From Pseudeuparius sepicola (Eukaryota; Arthropoda; Insecta; Coleoptera; Anthribidae): a DNA stretch of 64,000 nt. A model generated the notes under the pieces. It saw nothing but the letters and a program-made list of their open reading frames with translations, was not told where the DNA came from and made no database searches. Below are positions 34,136-45,735 of the stretch, in pieces (positions within the stretch are counted from its first letter, which is position 1; the number at the start of each line of letters is the position of its first letter). The stretch is from contig OY987299.1 in the NCBI GenBank assembly GCA_963920635.1, positions 68,802,692 through 68,866,691 of the forward strand. Reading direction: 5' to 3'. A program made the translations under genes and the position numbers.

Positions 34136-34459
34136 TTTGAACTCGGCAAATCAGACTGTAGGAAATTGTAAGTGTATATAACGGGAAAACTGCTCTTGCG
34201 CACGAATATATAGACCTCACCCCACCAAGCCGTTGGAGTGGGGGTTGCCCCGTCGTTGGAGTGGGGGCTGACACCCGCCGTTGGAGTGGGGGGGGGGTCA
34301 ACTGGGGGTCACACGTGGCCCAAAGGTCAAAGGTTAATCTATCAGGATCTAGGGGTCAACTGGGGTCATCCGGTGACGTCACGTGACCTCGGGCATGACG
34401 TAGCCACTTTGCACGCTTTTTTCAAGGTCGTGGGTTAGAACTCTCTTTGTATTACTACT

Positions 34460-34465
34460 CACGCA
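34460..34465. other. 6-bp target duplication CACGCA (right)
   Basis: CACGCA immediately follows the terminal ACTACT of the element and continues into TGCGCTTCC, as in the two uninterrupted MITE copies. Confidence 0.85.
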
Positions 34466-34530
34466 TGCGCTTCCTGCTGTGGTCCACTGGGCAGAGATCC
34501 TCAGGCGGCCGCAGTCCCGAAAGGATTAAA

Positions 34531-34956
34531 AATAGCAACAATTGGTGTCTTGCTCTAATAGACACTAAAAGCAATATGTTTTTCTTTTTAAATCCATACG
34601 GCAGCACAAAAAGAGAATCACTAAAATATTTCGAACATTTTTCTAAAGAACTTCAGTTAGATGAATCTTTGTTCGAAATTAAAACATTTCAAGATCCTGT
34701 TCAATCTGACAGTTTCAATTGTGGGGTTTTCATAATAGCATGTGGCGAAAAAATAATACAAAACAATTTAATTCTTTTTTCAACATCAGAACCGAATAAA
34801 TACAGAAAATATATAGATATTTCTTTTAGAACAATAAAAACAATGACAACACAACAACCTGGCTATTCATCAGCGATATTACTTACATGTGGCAATATTG
34901 CTCTCTTGAATTTCAAGGGACAAACCTCCTTTATTTCAGTAGGAACCATGTTGTAA
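34531..34956 (+). pseudogene. Ulp1/C48-like cysteine protease fragment
   Basis: The frame from about 34531 reads NNWCLALIDTKSNMFFFLNPYG and later QDPVQSDSFNCGVFIIACG. This is the Ulp1-type (SUMO protease, C48) core, with W-x-L-x-x-ID, an Asn/Asp-type residue in LNPYG, the oxyanion Gln and the catalytic Cys in FNCGVF. The catalytic His, normally just before Trp, reads Asn here, so activity is unlikely. The apparent ATG at 34447 lies in the palindromic element and MITE, so the first 28 residues are not native and the true N-terminus is missing. Such proteases accompany several DNA transposon groups (MULE, KDZ). This fragment lies just outside the MITE and is not part of the palindromic element. 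Confidence 0.75.
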
Positions 34957-34989
34957 AATTTTGATATATCGTATAGCTGAAGCCTCGCT

Positions 34990-36215
34990 CAAATAGGGAA
35001 GTGCCGTGTGATGAGGGGATAATGGTCAATTTTTGCCTTGTATTCATATTATGCACACTGTTCTTGAAATATGATTTTATTGTATAAATATACCAGCATC
35101 TTATTAAGTACAATCTTATTAAACATAACCAAAGAATGTAACACTCGCCTACTGCTCATTGTTAACCATTTCAACTCACTGATCACACCATGATCGCCAC
35201 GCCGTATGCCACCTATAAGCCTAATGCAATTATTTTGCAAAAGTTGGATTCTGCGTTTATCGGAATCCAACAAACATGAATTGTACAACACATCACAGTA
35301 ATTCTAATGTGATAACACAAGTGAATCACAAAGCATTATTTTCAATTTTTTATTCAGCACTTTCCTGTGGCCATAAATCTTTTTTAAGTTTGTAAAGACT
35401 TTCCTATTGCAGTGGCTAACATGGTCTGAAAAGCGCAAATTATCAATTATCACCCCCAGGTTTTTCACTTTGCAAACAACCTGCAATGAGACTCCGTCTA
35501 CTTTGATGTTTAGATCATGTCGAAATTGTTCCCATGTCAGCCACGGACCAAGTAACATAACTTGGGATTTATTTGGATTTATCTCCAGACAATGGTTTTT
35601 TGATGCTTCCCCTATCAATGCAAGCTCATTATTCGTGTCGAGACTGGCATTCATTATATCACTTGGCGCAAAAGAATGGTATAGCTGGGTGTCATCAGCA
35701 TAAAAATGTACAGAACACTTTCTAATATTTACACAGAGTTGCGAAGTATATATACAAAATAAAACGGGGCCCAGGATTGATCCTTGAGGTACACTATGTG
35801 TCATTTCTCTTTCCGACGACTCCAAGCCATTGACCATAACTTTCTGTTTACGACCAGTCAGGAAGCTTTCCACCAACTCCAATTCTTCAGTGCCAAACCC
35901 AATGTAAGCTGACAACTGCCCATCATCTGCCTTTGTCAAGATGCCATCTATAACTTTAAGTAATGCGGTGGCACAACTGTGACCAGTTCTAAACCCAGAC
36001 TGTACAGTAGGCAGTATGTTAACGTATGAATATGGTCCTTTAGTTGGTTACATATTATTTTTTCAAATACTTTTGATACGGTCGGCAAAATGATAATTGG
36101 CCAGAGATCACTGATCACTTTCCAGTTACACTTCGTATCAATCATAATAATGAGACAGAATATTCTAAGCTTGAAACTGAACTGGAATTTAAGAACTACA
36201 CTAACTTTCATTCAA
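34990..36215 (-). pseudogene. Non-LTR retrotransposon reverse transcriptase, broken
   Basis: Minus-strand frames give an RT fragment in order. From 36211 to 35948 comes the fingers region (ILPTVSKVFEKIICNQLKDH). Then 35939-35304 holds VPQGSILGPVLF and the catalytic FYADDTQLY, followed by the thumb with NPNKSQVM and VKNLGVIID. Last is 35291-35049, with a C-terminal tail (RIQLLQNNCIRLIGGIRRGD). The pattern is of Jockey/CR1-like LINEs. Frame changes between the three parts and loss of the N-terminal endonuclease make it inactive. Confidence 0.85.
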
Positions 36216-36625
36216 TATAAAGGGAACAAAAGAAGAACATAAAGAAAACCATTAAAATAGAATATGCTTCGAAGATATTCATATGAACAGAAATAGCAGC
36301 AAACTCTCTGGCAGTGGCTTAATCAATTATCCAATAAAGTGGCGCCGAAAACGGTAACGGAAAATTCACATATCTCGCATCTTACGCTTATTGGATGTAA
36401 AAATAATGCTCCATAAAGCAAACTAGTTCAGCATATAAGGTAACTTATTCCAGACAACTTGATAGTTTTATTCTAAATGTAGGTAGCTAGACAAGTCTAT
36501 CTAGTTATAGACCTAACTCAAGTAGTTAAGGTAAACTAAACTGATTATTGGCACAAGTAAGGTAGTCTAAGCAAAAAATTATTTAAGTCATAGGCACAGC
36601 GCGAATAGTTTAGGTACACTTATCT
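36216..36625. other. No gene recognised
   Basis: AT-rich spacer between two non-LTR fragments. No feature was seen. Confidence 0.4.
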
Positions 36626-36629
36626 GGCT

Positions 36630-36710
36630 TTAGGCGTGGTTGTCCAATGGTTAACATTCTAGGGAGTCTCTGCTTGCTGCGCAGATGGGAGACAAATCAC
36701 GTGATCACTT
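36630..36710 (+). mobile_element. Possible tRNA-derived SINE head
   Basis: GGCGTGGTTGTCCAATGGTT resembles the D-arm/A-box part of a tRNA gene, and GGGAGACAAATCACG lies at a spacing suited to a decayed B box. The following 150 bp is unrelated to tRNA. No CCA or clean cloverleaf, so an old SINE head is more likely than a tRNA gene. Confidence 0.35.
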
Positions 36711-37338
36711 CTCACATGCAGGTGTTGTGGTCCACCCTGTAGGTGTGTGTGGTGTCTTCCAAATAGATCAGGCACCAATCACCAAGATAAGCGATATTTG
36801 TGCAAAATGGCTAAAACATATTTACAAAAAACTTACCACTTCCTGTGGGTTTTTTCACATAAGAAAGATACTGCAATCTGTAGAAAATCGGCAGAAGATA
36901 CGTCTAGTTTTTCTGTTTAGAGAAAAACAGGTATACGGCAATATTACAAAGGTATGACGAGTATCTACGTTGATTCACAGTTCAAAGAGGGGTTTGACAC
37001 TCTCCTTGCCTCGAACGCATGGTTCTCTTAAGGCCTCTATTAACGAATAATCGAAATTACCTAGGTAACTACTAGTTGAAATGATTTTCCGTGTCGATCT
37101 CTTTGAATAAAATACAAACTTGGACGGATACACAACTAGCCAAATGGAAAAGAATTAAAAGAGTTACTATTCTACGGATGACCATGTGTGTTAGATGATA
37201 GATATTACCTACCTTATACATGGTACGTGGACGGGACTATGAAAGTGAGGAGACATTATCGCTTCCAGAACATGCGGCCATAGGCTAGGTACCTCATACA
37301 TAGATGGCGCTGAGTACCCTATTTCATATCTCTCAGAT

Positions 37339-38278
37339 ATGAAACAAATAATACATATTTCTAAAGATAAGATTAGAGTACCTCAAGGGAGTATTTTGGG
37401 TCCGATTCTTTTTGTTGGGTACACCAACGACATCACAGATGGCATTGGATTAAACGTGGGGTGTAAAATTACAACATACACGGATGACACGAGCCTCTAT
37501 AATATTTCACTCCCTCAGTTACTGGTAGAGACAGCTGACTATTTGTAAAAGGTGGATGAGTGGTTTTGTAAAAATCAGTTAATACTAAATTCAGATAAAA
37601 CTAAATACATTTTCTTTAAAACAAATAGATCCTTAAAAATAACACCCGGCACCATTGATACAATGACCATAAATCTTATGGTATCTACTGAAATTAATGG
37701 GATATATATTGACATGGTACTGTGCTATAAGAAAATCAGTTCGGCCTGTTAGGGCCTTCGAATTCTGCCGAAATATACAAACAATAAACCCAAAAGATAC
37801 TTTATCATGCAAATCTGGAGTCTCATCAGATATGGAATTATATGTTACGGAAACAGCCGTGACATAAGAAGGGTTTTTATCGCCCAACAACATACTCTCA
37901 GTGAGTTCTATATTATATTCAGGAATATCTGCTATATTTGTGGAAAAATAAGGAAGTTTTCAACCCTTACTTACCATCTAATCTTCACTCTAAAATATCA
38001 TTGAACTATGTTTATCCTAGCCATAGATTAAGTATGTATGAAAAGGGTACAATATACAACTGTTTAAAATTTTTCTACCTAATTTATTAAAAAGCAGTAG
38101 CAGCTTAGTAGAATTCAAGAAACAAATACACCAATTGTTAATAGAAATAGAATCATTATAATGTATTAGAGTACTTTACAACAGTGCAGTAGCACTCCTT
38201 ATGCTTGTCCTTGACGATTTCCACTCATGTATATGATGTATATATGGCTTTTGGAAAATAAACTATATTATTATTATA
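37339..38278 (+). pseudogene. Second non-LTR reverse transcriptase remnant
   Basis: The plus strand reads VPQGSILGPILF, then TYTDDTSLYN (the catalytic YADD motif degraded to YTDD), a stop at 37546-37548, and in the same frame WFCKNQLILNSDKTKYIFF. A later frame has IRYGIICYGNS and, near 38090, a KSSSSLVEFKKQIH-type end. AATAAA and a short TATTATTATTA tail at 38262-38278 mark the 3' end, as in CR1/Jockey-like LINEs. It differs in sequence from the minus-strand copy at 35-36 kb. Confidence 0.78.
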
Positions 38279-38406
38279 TGCAATTACACATTACACCTGT
38301 CCCCAGTTTGTCAGCAGATCATTGATATAGTTGATGAAAAGCAGTATTTTAATGTGCCTTGAAGAAGTCCATACATTATCTCGCACCATTAAGGTATACA
38401 CCTTAA

Positions 38407-38848
38407 CCCTTTCGGGACTGCGGCCGCCTGAGGATCTGTGCCCAGTGGACCACAGCAGGAAGCGCATGCGTGTATGTACGGTTCCGGTCCTTAATTGCAA
38501 AACAGTCATTACATAACAACAGATCTTTTCACAATATAAGTCATTTTTTGCATGCACCCACATGCAAATGAGCTTGTGTTCGAATTTATTGATGTACTTA
38601 AGTGTACAAGTAAGTTTTTTTTTACGAGAAGGACCACCCAACTAGATGCCATTAGTAGAAAATCAGCCAATGACATTAATTTGGGGGCATGGCCAATGTA
38701 AAGTAGGCGTTCCAATGTATCCGTAGTCAACGCGTGTCCGTCCGGTTCCAGTCCTTTCTCATGCCTCCCTGCTTGCGTTTATAGTCGGTTCCGGTCTCAC
38801 TGACTCAACTTTTATATGCGTGTTCGTCCGGGTCCGGTCCCGAAAGGG
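38407..38848. mobile_element. piggyBac-like TTAA MITE, copy 3 (intact)
   Basis: 442 bp between TTAA at 38403-38406 and TTAA at 38849-38852, with CCCTTTCGGGAC ends. It lies inverted relative to copies 1 and 2 and carries the uninterrupted site (complement of CACGCATGCGCTTCC) at about 38456-38470. Flanks form a second small palindrome (CACCATTAAGGTATA / TTAATGGTATATA), so this MITE sits inside another. Confidence 0.85.
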
Positions 38849-38852
38849 TTAA

Positions 38853-39578
38853 ACACCTTAATGGTATATACAATATTTTCTCTTTTATAATACACAACAT
38901 TAAATTGAATAAATTCAATAGCAGTCGAAGATAACTCATGTTTCTTCAATAAAATTCAAAATCAACCAAATTTTACAGTATGGCTTGGAAAACACTCACA
39001 AGACAAATTCAGTGCACAATCTATAGTGGGATAAAATAAATGTTTTTAATATTTTCATAATTTAAATAAATTCTCAATCCCGACATTTATAGAGCCGATA
39101 TTGCAGGGTCCTGGGATTACAATCTTTGTATAAAAAAAAGTTCCCGAGTACTTCTCATTGCTCGGTGCTTTACGAGGTAGGCAGATCATTTGGGGAAGGA
39201 GAAAACAAAAAAATGAAGATGTATATTATTTACAAAATAAGTGTATATTATAAATCTTATTCAAGTACAAAACAAGCGGTTAAATCAGAAACCACACAAC
39301 TAGGAAATATTTTTCTACAAATTTAGTTTTTACATTGCTCTAAGCTACATCTAAATGTATAAATCTATGTAGAAATAAAAGTAAGTATGTAAAAATCTAT
39401 ATACATGAGATACCAACTGACCATTAGTAAAAATCAAAATAAATTGTAGAAATGAAATGAATTCTTAAAATAAATCTTCAGGTACTTTATGACAAGTGTG
39501 ATGTTTTTTGGCCAATGAGTAGCATGGAATATATTTTAAACATTTCTTTCATGTTTACGAAATAAAAATTAATAGGTA
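38853..39578. other. No gene recognised
   Basis: AT-rich stretch between the TTAA MITE and the next foldback element. No gene signal. Confidence 0.4.
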
Positions 39579-40785
39579 TATACAGTGACTGGAGGGGAGT
39601 GCACCCAACAAATAAGATTTTTTTATTGCCGCATTAGGCATGTCCTGAAATCAGGGACATCTGAAGTCATTTTTAATCTCGCTAAATATTTTGGTTCACT
39701 GGGGAGAGGGGGATGATGGGGGAGTCAAACTTAGTGAAAAAAAATAGAATGCCAAAAAATATGTTCTTTACTTTTACAGTATACGAGAGGGAGTCAAAAA
39801 CTTAAAGGGGGCACAAGGACAAAGTACCCTTATTTTGCGTCATAGAGAAAAATGGTCTAAGATAAAGTTGTTGGCAATGAAAAAGTATACATACATACAA
39901 ATCATGGCCTTTTTTGACAGTTGCAGTTGAAAAATAAGAAACCTGTCTTTTATGTGTAAAAAGCCACTCACAAAGTCTCTTGTGAAACCTAGACACTGTT
40001 TTGCATAGTGCAACAAAAAATTGCTTGCTCAACATGTTCTCTGGGTTTTTTCGTATTCCAATTAAATGGCCAGTATTTAGTGCAAGAGGGTTTAATAATA
40101 ATTGTTAGAATCTGGTGGTGTAAAATTATTTTCCTTCACAGGCAAATAAGAAAACTGCAAGTACAGTTCACACAATTCAACTAGACACTCTGCAGGAATG
40201 CAACTTCGTATGCATAGGGTGCACCATTGGCTACGTTAAATCCCTACTTCGATCGCTATTGACGACGAGGTTGTCAATTATACAACACCACATTTAAATT
40301 CACTCATGTGATGTTTCCGATATATTTGGCAACAGTATCTGGCTCGTGGTAAATTGTCTCTGTCTGTTATCCTAAACAGTGCAGCGGGAAATAGGAGCTA
40401 AAGCCAGCCCACAGCCCTCTGCACACCTCAGGTCGCATGTCTCACCTCAGCCTGTGCCCGCTGTAATGATAAAAAAATGAAAAAAAACAAACAAACAAAC
40501 AAACAAACTTTAATAGATTGCTATGATTTTGTATTCATGTATACTTTTTCATTGCAAACAACTTTTTATTGCACTATTTTTCTCTATGACGTTAAATAAA
40601 GGCACTTACTCTTGTGGCCCATTTAAGTTTTTGACTCCCCCTCTTATACTGCGATATCTGCATCAAGTTTTTCGGGACCTATTTCAGTTTCAGGACATGC
40701 CCAATACAGCCCCATAGTCAGTTTTTTATTTCTGCAAAAATAAAAAAATCCCATTTGTTGTGTACATTCTGCCCGTTACTGTATA
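39579..40785. mobile_element. Foldback element, TATACAGT ends
   Basis: The left arm (about 39579-39905) is inverted relative to the right arm (about 40515-40785). Shared words include GGCATGTCCTGAAA, GGGAGTCAAAAACTTAAA, TCATAGAGAAAAAT and GCAATGAAAAAGTATACAT. Ends are TATACAGTGAC and its inverse. A short CAAA/AACA repeat lies at about 40488-40506. No transposase. Confidence 0.75.
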
Positions 40786-40960
40786 CATAGTGGCATATAC
40801 ATATAAGTGGCTCACTCAAAATATCTCGGCTGTCAGTTGACACAAAAAATCGGTGGTGGGTGTGATTATTTGTTCTGAGTGGCCTTCTTTTGTCATAATG
40901 AAAGTGGCTGTCCATGGTCACCTACGAAAAATATGGCAAAAATAAAAAGTTTTAAACTGC
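40786..40960. repeat. Dispersed repeat fragment
   Basis: Related in inverted orientation to about 50930-51080 (shared ATGACAAAAGAAGGCC, AGATATTTTGAGTGA), the left flank of the foldback element at 51086. Confidence 0.5.
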
Positions 40961-41890
40961 TGTATTTCTAGAGGTACACAAAAAAGTTTTACACGAAAAT
41001 TGTTTGCAAACTACTGTGAGAATTTGTATACCAGGTAGGAAGAAATTTTTTTGGCATTTTTGTTATAGTCATATTTTTGTTTATGAATCGATTTTAAAAA
41101 ACTAGGTTTCGTTATTTGCAGAAAAGAATAAGCTATTTACAGAAGGCCTCAAAATGGCGGATTTTTTAATAACCAACATGGCGGCGATGCTTAAACTTAG
41201 CCCTTTGTTTGGGCTAATTCTTTTTGAAGAAAAAAATTCGACATAACGTAACCTATGCAAAATGTGAGTAAAGTGGTCTTTCCTCTACATTTTGAAACCA
41301 CTCCAAGATAAATCTGTCCATTGGGGGCGGAGCTATACGCAATAAAAGAAAGCATCATTTTTATCATTTTATGCTGTAGTAATAAAACTTCATTCGTTAT
41401 TTTTCCCATATTTTTTATTTACTAACCGGTTTTAAAAAACGAGGCACCGTTGCTTGGGGAAAAGAATAATCCATTGACAGAAAACTTCACAGTGGCCGAT
41501 TTTTTAAAGTCCAACATATTTAAACTCAGTTCTTTGTTTGGGCTAATTCTTTTTGAAGAAAAGAATGTCGGCATGTTGCAACCAACACCAAAATTGTATA
41601 GAATTGGCCTTCCTCTACATTCTAAGACTCCTGCGAGTAAAATCGGTCCATCAGGGGCGAAGATATACACAATAATAGAAAGCGTAATTTTCATCTTTCA
41701 TATGCTGCAGGAATTGAACTGTCTTTGTTATTTTGTCCACCGCAACTTCCCCTGCAGATATAGGAAGGAATATTGACAGAAAACTTCAAAGTGGCTGATT
41801 TTCTGAAATCCAAGATGGCGCCCATACTTGAAAATAATTGTCCTTCCTCTGCAAGATTACGCTTTTATTCGTAAGTGAAATTATTTTTTA
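40961..41890 (+). repeat. Tandem diverged repeat, about three units
   Basis: Units of about 330-350 bp begin with a GATTTTAAAAAAC.AGG word. They contain a GGCGGATTTTTTAA / CCAACATGGCGGC block and TTTGTTTGGGCTAATTCTTTT, and end with TTTCCTCTACATT. Starts are at about 41085, 41420 and 41775 (partial). A reverse-oriented block lies at 47310-48180. Short open frames here are shared by the units and not genes. Confidence 0.65.
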
Positions 41891-41929
41891 TTTTTTTCTT
41901 TATGTGCCTCAGTACTACTACTAATATGA

Positions 41930-42605
41930 CTGCCAACTCATCGTAAAAGGTTTATTTGTGGCTAAACTATTAGGTAAAACCCAAACTGTAGACTCCAAAA
42001 TTATTTACTCAAAACAAAAAGTCATACTACGAAACTTACTTAACATACCAAAATTGGCTTACCAATAATATAATAATACTACAAAGTATCATTAAGTACT
42101 TAGTTTAAATTAGGCATCTACCTAGAGAGAGTGAGTTTGACCCGTAAAAAAATTAAACCAAGGGTAAATTTGAACCCCATGCATGCATATGAAGTTATAA
42201 AAAAACTGAAAAATAAAATATCCGTTTTTCCATGGATTTTTTTTGGAAAGTTTTTGACGGAAGATCTTGTTGAGTGTTCCATCCACCGTAATAATTTAAA
42301 GTGTGAAATGTTGTCACACTTCAGAAAAATTGTAATCTTATTTAATATATTTAAAAAAACATTAGTAGTGCAAAACGCAATTTTTACAAATTTTATATGT
42401 AGGTACCTAATTTATTGTTAAGTTACAAAAATAGCTTCACAGGCATGCTCCAGGGGTTCAACATTATATTATTAGGTAAGCCAATTTTAGTATGTTAAGT
42501 AAGGTTCGTAATATGACTTTTTGTTTTGAATAAATAATTCTGGAGTCTACATTTTGGGTTCAAAATAGTTTAGCCACAAATAAACCTTTTACGATGAGTT
42601 TGCAA
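41930..42605. mobile_element. Foldback element, about 140-bp arms
   Basis: About 41940-42075 is inverted relative to 42472-42605 (GTAAAAGGTTTATTTGTGGC, GACTTTTTGTTTTGA and GGTAAGCCAATTTTAGTATG are shared). The 400-bp loop (42076-42471) holds a frame without start ATG or recognised domain. Confidence 0.7.
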
Positions 42606-43332
42606 TCGTATTAGGTAATTCCACTAATCAGACATGTGTAGTACCTAGGCACATAAAGTAGAAAAAAATGAAAATTATTTTCACTTACTCTCCCACCCTG
42701 GATGTGCTTGAATGTTGACTGAAATATTTAAAAAGACTTGCAGGTCCTAGCCAGCACATCGTGTGTGCTGGCGGCCAGTTGTGTGTAGAAATCTTCCGTC
42801 GTCTGTGGGTCTCAGCAGCTCGAGGCGCTCTAGGCTGCGGCTTTTACCCGAGGCAACGTTGTCGGATCGTGCAGAAAATCTTTGAAATTCCAAGGCCGAA
42901 AGAATTTTTACAGCATTATAATCAATAATTTAGAAATGAATATAAAAATACTAATTGTAAACGATGCCATTTTGGCCGAAAAAAGTTACAAACTTACCTA
43001 AAAGTTGGGCATTTTTTCTTTCTTATAATAAACAGGTATAGGGAATTAAGTATAAGTTTGTTTTTTAAATTTAGGTAATTATAAAAGAACTTGTCGTACG
43101 GGGTTCTTCTATGATGCGAGCGACAATGATTAGGTTTGGGGTTACAGTTTTTGTTTAATTTTAGAGTAGTATTCTCTAAAAATATTTTTAATATGCTTGG
43201 TCACAGAATAACCAACATTATCTTGCTCGGTCGAATAAGATGAACCACAGCAACAATAAATACTCAAAAAGCGAGGATTTCCAATTAAATTTTGGTTACT
43301 TTTGGGCTTTAAAATAATAATAAGTTAATTAT
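42606..43332. other. No gene; GC-rich patch at 42735-42870
   Basis: The patch (CCAGCACATCGTGTGTGCTGG forms a perfect short stem; GCTCGAGGCGCTC nearby) stands out in AT-rich DNA, but no frame or splice sites were recognised. Confidence 0.4.
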
Positions 43333-44281
43333 TTACCACGATGGAATTCACCTCCGATTTTCTTAAAATTTTGGCTACCCCCTATTTTCAAGGTCCCTGA
43401 ACCCCTGGCGGCCGGACGTAGTTTCCAAGAACATGAATTTTCAAATTTTCTCTCCTCAGTCACCTTTACAGTTATTTATAATTGGGATGAATTTTTACTG
43501 TATGAGATTCAAACTGATCACCATACTATTTTGCACCTTTTGCAACATCGCGGACGTCAGATGTCGAAAATTACGTACCTTCATTCTTTCCGCGGGTTTT
43601 CGCAAAGTTTCAATGTTGCAAAGATGCGAAACAGCGGAGTGCGGAGTGATTAGTTTGAACTGCATACAGTAAAAATTCATTCCCATTATCATACATATTG
43701 TAATGAAAAATGTCTCTAAAGTTGTTACATCAGCTTTCAATGAACATGTTTGCACTATTTTCTAACCTACTCAAAGATTTAATAGATAAATTTTAAGTTT
43801 CAGTATTCTACTTACAGTTTTACGATTTTTATGATTAGTTTAAAGGCATTTTCCGTCACCTCTTTGTTGGCCTGAGGCCACCAGGGCCCCATTTTCCATT
43901 AGTTTTCATTGTTTTCCCTGTACAGCTACCATAACTTCCTAGAAAGTCTTCTTTTTGAGTATAATTATAAGCCCTGGGAATTGGGCCTGGAGGAAGTGGA
44001 AGGTTATAACGCGATTTTAGTGTGATTTTTGGAGCTGAGAGAATATTCTTGGACAGTGACAGTAATCTGACAAGTTTATTTGTGATTTTTGAAGGCTAAA
44101 CAATAAAAGCGGTAACCAAGGCAACGACTTTGAACTGTGATTGTTAAAATATAGTACAATATCGCCGGGAACAGTAAGGTGTGAAAAGGAAATTTGAATG
44201 TTCATTTCGTGTTTAGGGACCTCGAAAATAGGGGAGTAGCCAAAATTTCAAGAAAATCTGGGGTGGGTTCCAGCGTGGTAA
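43333..44281. mobile_element. Nested foldback elements
   Basis: Outer arms at about 43333-43450 and 44185-44281 (TTTTGGCTAC, CTATTTTC.AGGTCCC) are inverted. Inside, 43478-43687 is a separate palindrome (AATGAATTTTTACTGTATG, GTTTGAACTGCATACAG), explaining mirrored open frames on both strands. Confidence 0.65.
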
Positions 44282-44655
44282 TCAAACAATCAAATCTAAC
44301 ACCAGTCAAAATAATAAGCCTTACAGAAAAGTAAGGATACTTACAGAATCTAATAAATAAATATTTAAAAATGTTTTACTGCATCAAAAACAAGTTCTTG
44401 TAAAAATGGTAAACAAATTAAAAAAATGTAATCTACAACAGAGATTCAAAAAATAAAAATCTTTTTAAAAACAAGCTATTATTTAAGCTGTGTATGTAGG
44501 TAGTAAAAGGAATAATATACGTTGAGGTTTTCGTTAAGGTAATTCGATAATCAAAAAGGTTGTCGCGCGAAATGTTCCTAAAAGTAGGTACCAGTAATTA
44601 AATCTATTGGATATTGATTGAAAAGCAAATACTTGCCAAAGTAGCTACCTATGTA
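44282..44655. other. No gene recognised
   Basis: AT-rich, no feature. Confidence 0.4.
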
Positions 44656-45735
44656 CAGGGTGTTCATATATTTGATCCGGAACACCCCTGTAAAATTGTG
44701 AGGCGCTGCGCAATTTTGATGAATATCTTTTTGTATGTAGGAAGTGTTCTTGTGCACTCGTGGGACATATCGTCAAGGTGACAGCGCTATTCCACGGCCT
44801 GCTGTGATTTTTTGATGCGATTAATTGGAAAATACTATTAGGGATTTTTTTATAGGAAATATGACATAGTAGATTTATTCAGCACCTCCCGAATCCCTTA
44901 TGTCCCAAGTTTTATTAATTTACTTCGCCGACTAAAATTTCTACAGCGCCTCAAAAATGGGAAAATTGATTTTTTTATTTTCGATTAAAAATCATGAGTG
45001 CTTTGGAAATATATGAAAATCGGGCAAACTTATGCAAAAGAGTCCAGAAAATGTTTCATTAATAAAGAATACACCAAAGAATGCCATTTTATCGATTTAA
45101 AATAATGCTTATATGCCATATTTAAGTAAGATTTATTCGATGCGATATTTTGAAAAATGCTATTAGGGATTTTTTTTATCAGAAATCTGGCTGCGTAGCT
45201 TTATTTAACACCCCATGAAGCCCCAATTTCCTAAGTTTTATTAATTTGCATCGCCAACTAACATTTCTAGGGGGCCTTAAAGTTGAAAAAATTGTAGTTT
45301 TTTTAAATTTTCAATTAAAAATCAGGAATGCTTTGGAAACATCTAAAAATCGGGTAAACTTAATCGACACAATAGAGAAAACGGAAAACGAACACCATCC
45401 TTCCGTTTTAAAATAATACTTAAATATGGCATGTTTAAGCATTATTTTAAAACGATAAAATGATGTCATTTGCTGCATTCTTTATTAATGGGACATTTTT
45501 TGGACTGTTTTGAATAAGTTTGCCCGATTTTCAGATATTTCTAAAGCATTCCTGATTTTTAGTTGAAAATAGAAAAATTAAATTTTTCCAACTATAAGGC
45601 CCTGTAAAAATGTTATAGAAGTAAATTAATAAAACTTGGGACATTAGGGTCTCAGGAGGTGCTGAATAAAGCTACGTTGTCATATTTTCGATAAAAAAAT
45701 CCTTAATAGCATGAGTCGACTTTTTAAACCAATAT
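44656..45735. repeat. Compound foldback of three related units
   Basis: Begins with ACAGGGTGTTCATAT. Unit 1 (about 44818-45125) and unit 2 (about 45145-45435) are direct copies. Unit 3 (about 45430-45720) is inverted. Shared words are TATTAGGGATTTTTTT, TTTATTAATTT and GCTTTGGAAA followed by AAAATCGGG. Probably two nested insertions of one MITE family. Confidence 0.65.

Larger units (their letters stand above)
18278..34459. mobile_element. Giant palindromic Polinton/Maverick-like element
   Basis: A 16,182-bp unit with inverted arms of about 5.63 kb, AG...CT termini and a 6-bp CACGCA duplication. These end rules are those of Polinton/Maverick elements. The arms differ only by scattered substitutions and small indels, so they diverged little after duplication or are kept alike by gene conversion. 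Genes seen are two small overlapping frames in each arm, and a GNAT-like gene and a coiled-coil gene in the centre. No polymerase B, retrovirus-like integrase, FtsK-type ATPase, protease or capsid frame was found, so it would need functions in trans if it is a Polinton. Alternatives are a different linear-DNA virus-like element or a composite of two inverted copies sharing one centre. Confidence 0.85.
28829..34459 (-). repeat. Right terminal inverted repeat, about 5.6 kb
   Basis: Reverse complement of 18278-23912. All arm features recur as mirror images: CpG island (about 28965-29185), 185-bp tandem pair (about 29390-29745), 120-bp tandem pair (about 30220-30470), A-rich form of the minisatellite (31349-31665), ATGGGACAGC motifs (about 30578, 31779, 31878, 32201), hairpin (32752-32815), the two small genes and the terminal promoter. 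By eye the arms differ at roughly 1-3 percent of positions outside the minisatellite. Confidence 0.92.
17925..34525. mobile_element. piggyBac-like TTAA MITE, copy 1, split by the 16-kb element
   Basis: The left end is TTAA (17921-17924) followed by CCCTTTCGGGAC. The right end is GTCCCGAAAGGA then TTAA (34526-34529). Both the TTAA target and the CCC...GGG ends match the piggyBac superfamily signature. The MITE was originally about 440 bp, as in the copies at 38407-38848 and 54444-54884. It is interrupted after ACACGCA by the palindromic element. No transposase. Confidence 0.78.

Noticed and set aside
18278..34459. Idea that the palindrome is an assembly artefact
   Set aside because: The arms carry scattered differences, the unique centre is single-copy, and the outer ends abut a clean 6-bp duplication in a MITE with known empty copies. 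Long reads would still be useful.
18278..34459. Presence of polymerase B, integrase, packaging ATPase, protease or capsid genes
   Set aside because: Scanning the frames showed none of the expected motifs. The Ulp1-like protease at 34.5 kb lies outside the element ends.
36630..36710. Functional tRNA gene
   Set aside because: A-box-like and weak B-box-like parts exist, but no full cloverleaf can be drawn; a SINE head is more likely.
43433..43755. Similar frames on opposite strands
   Set aside because: They are mirror images produced by a palindromic MITE.
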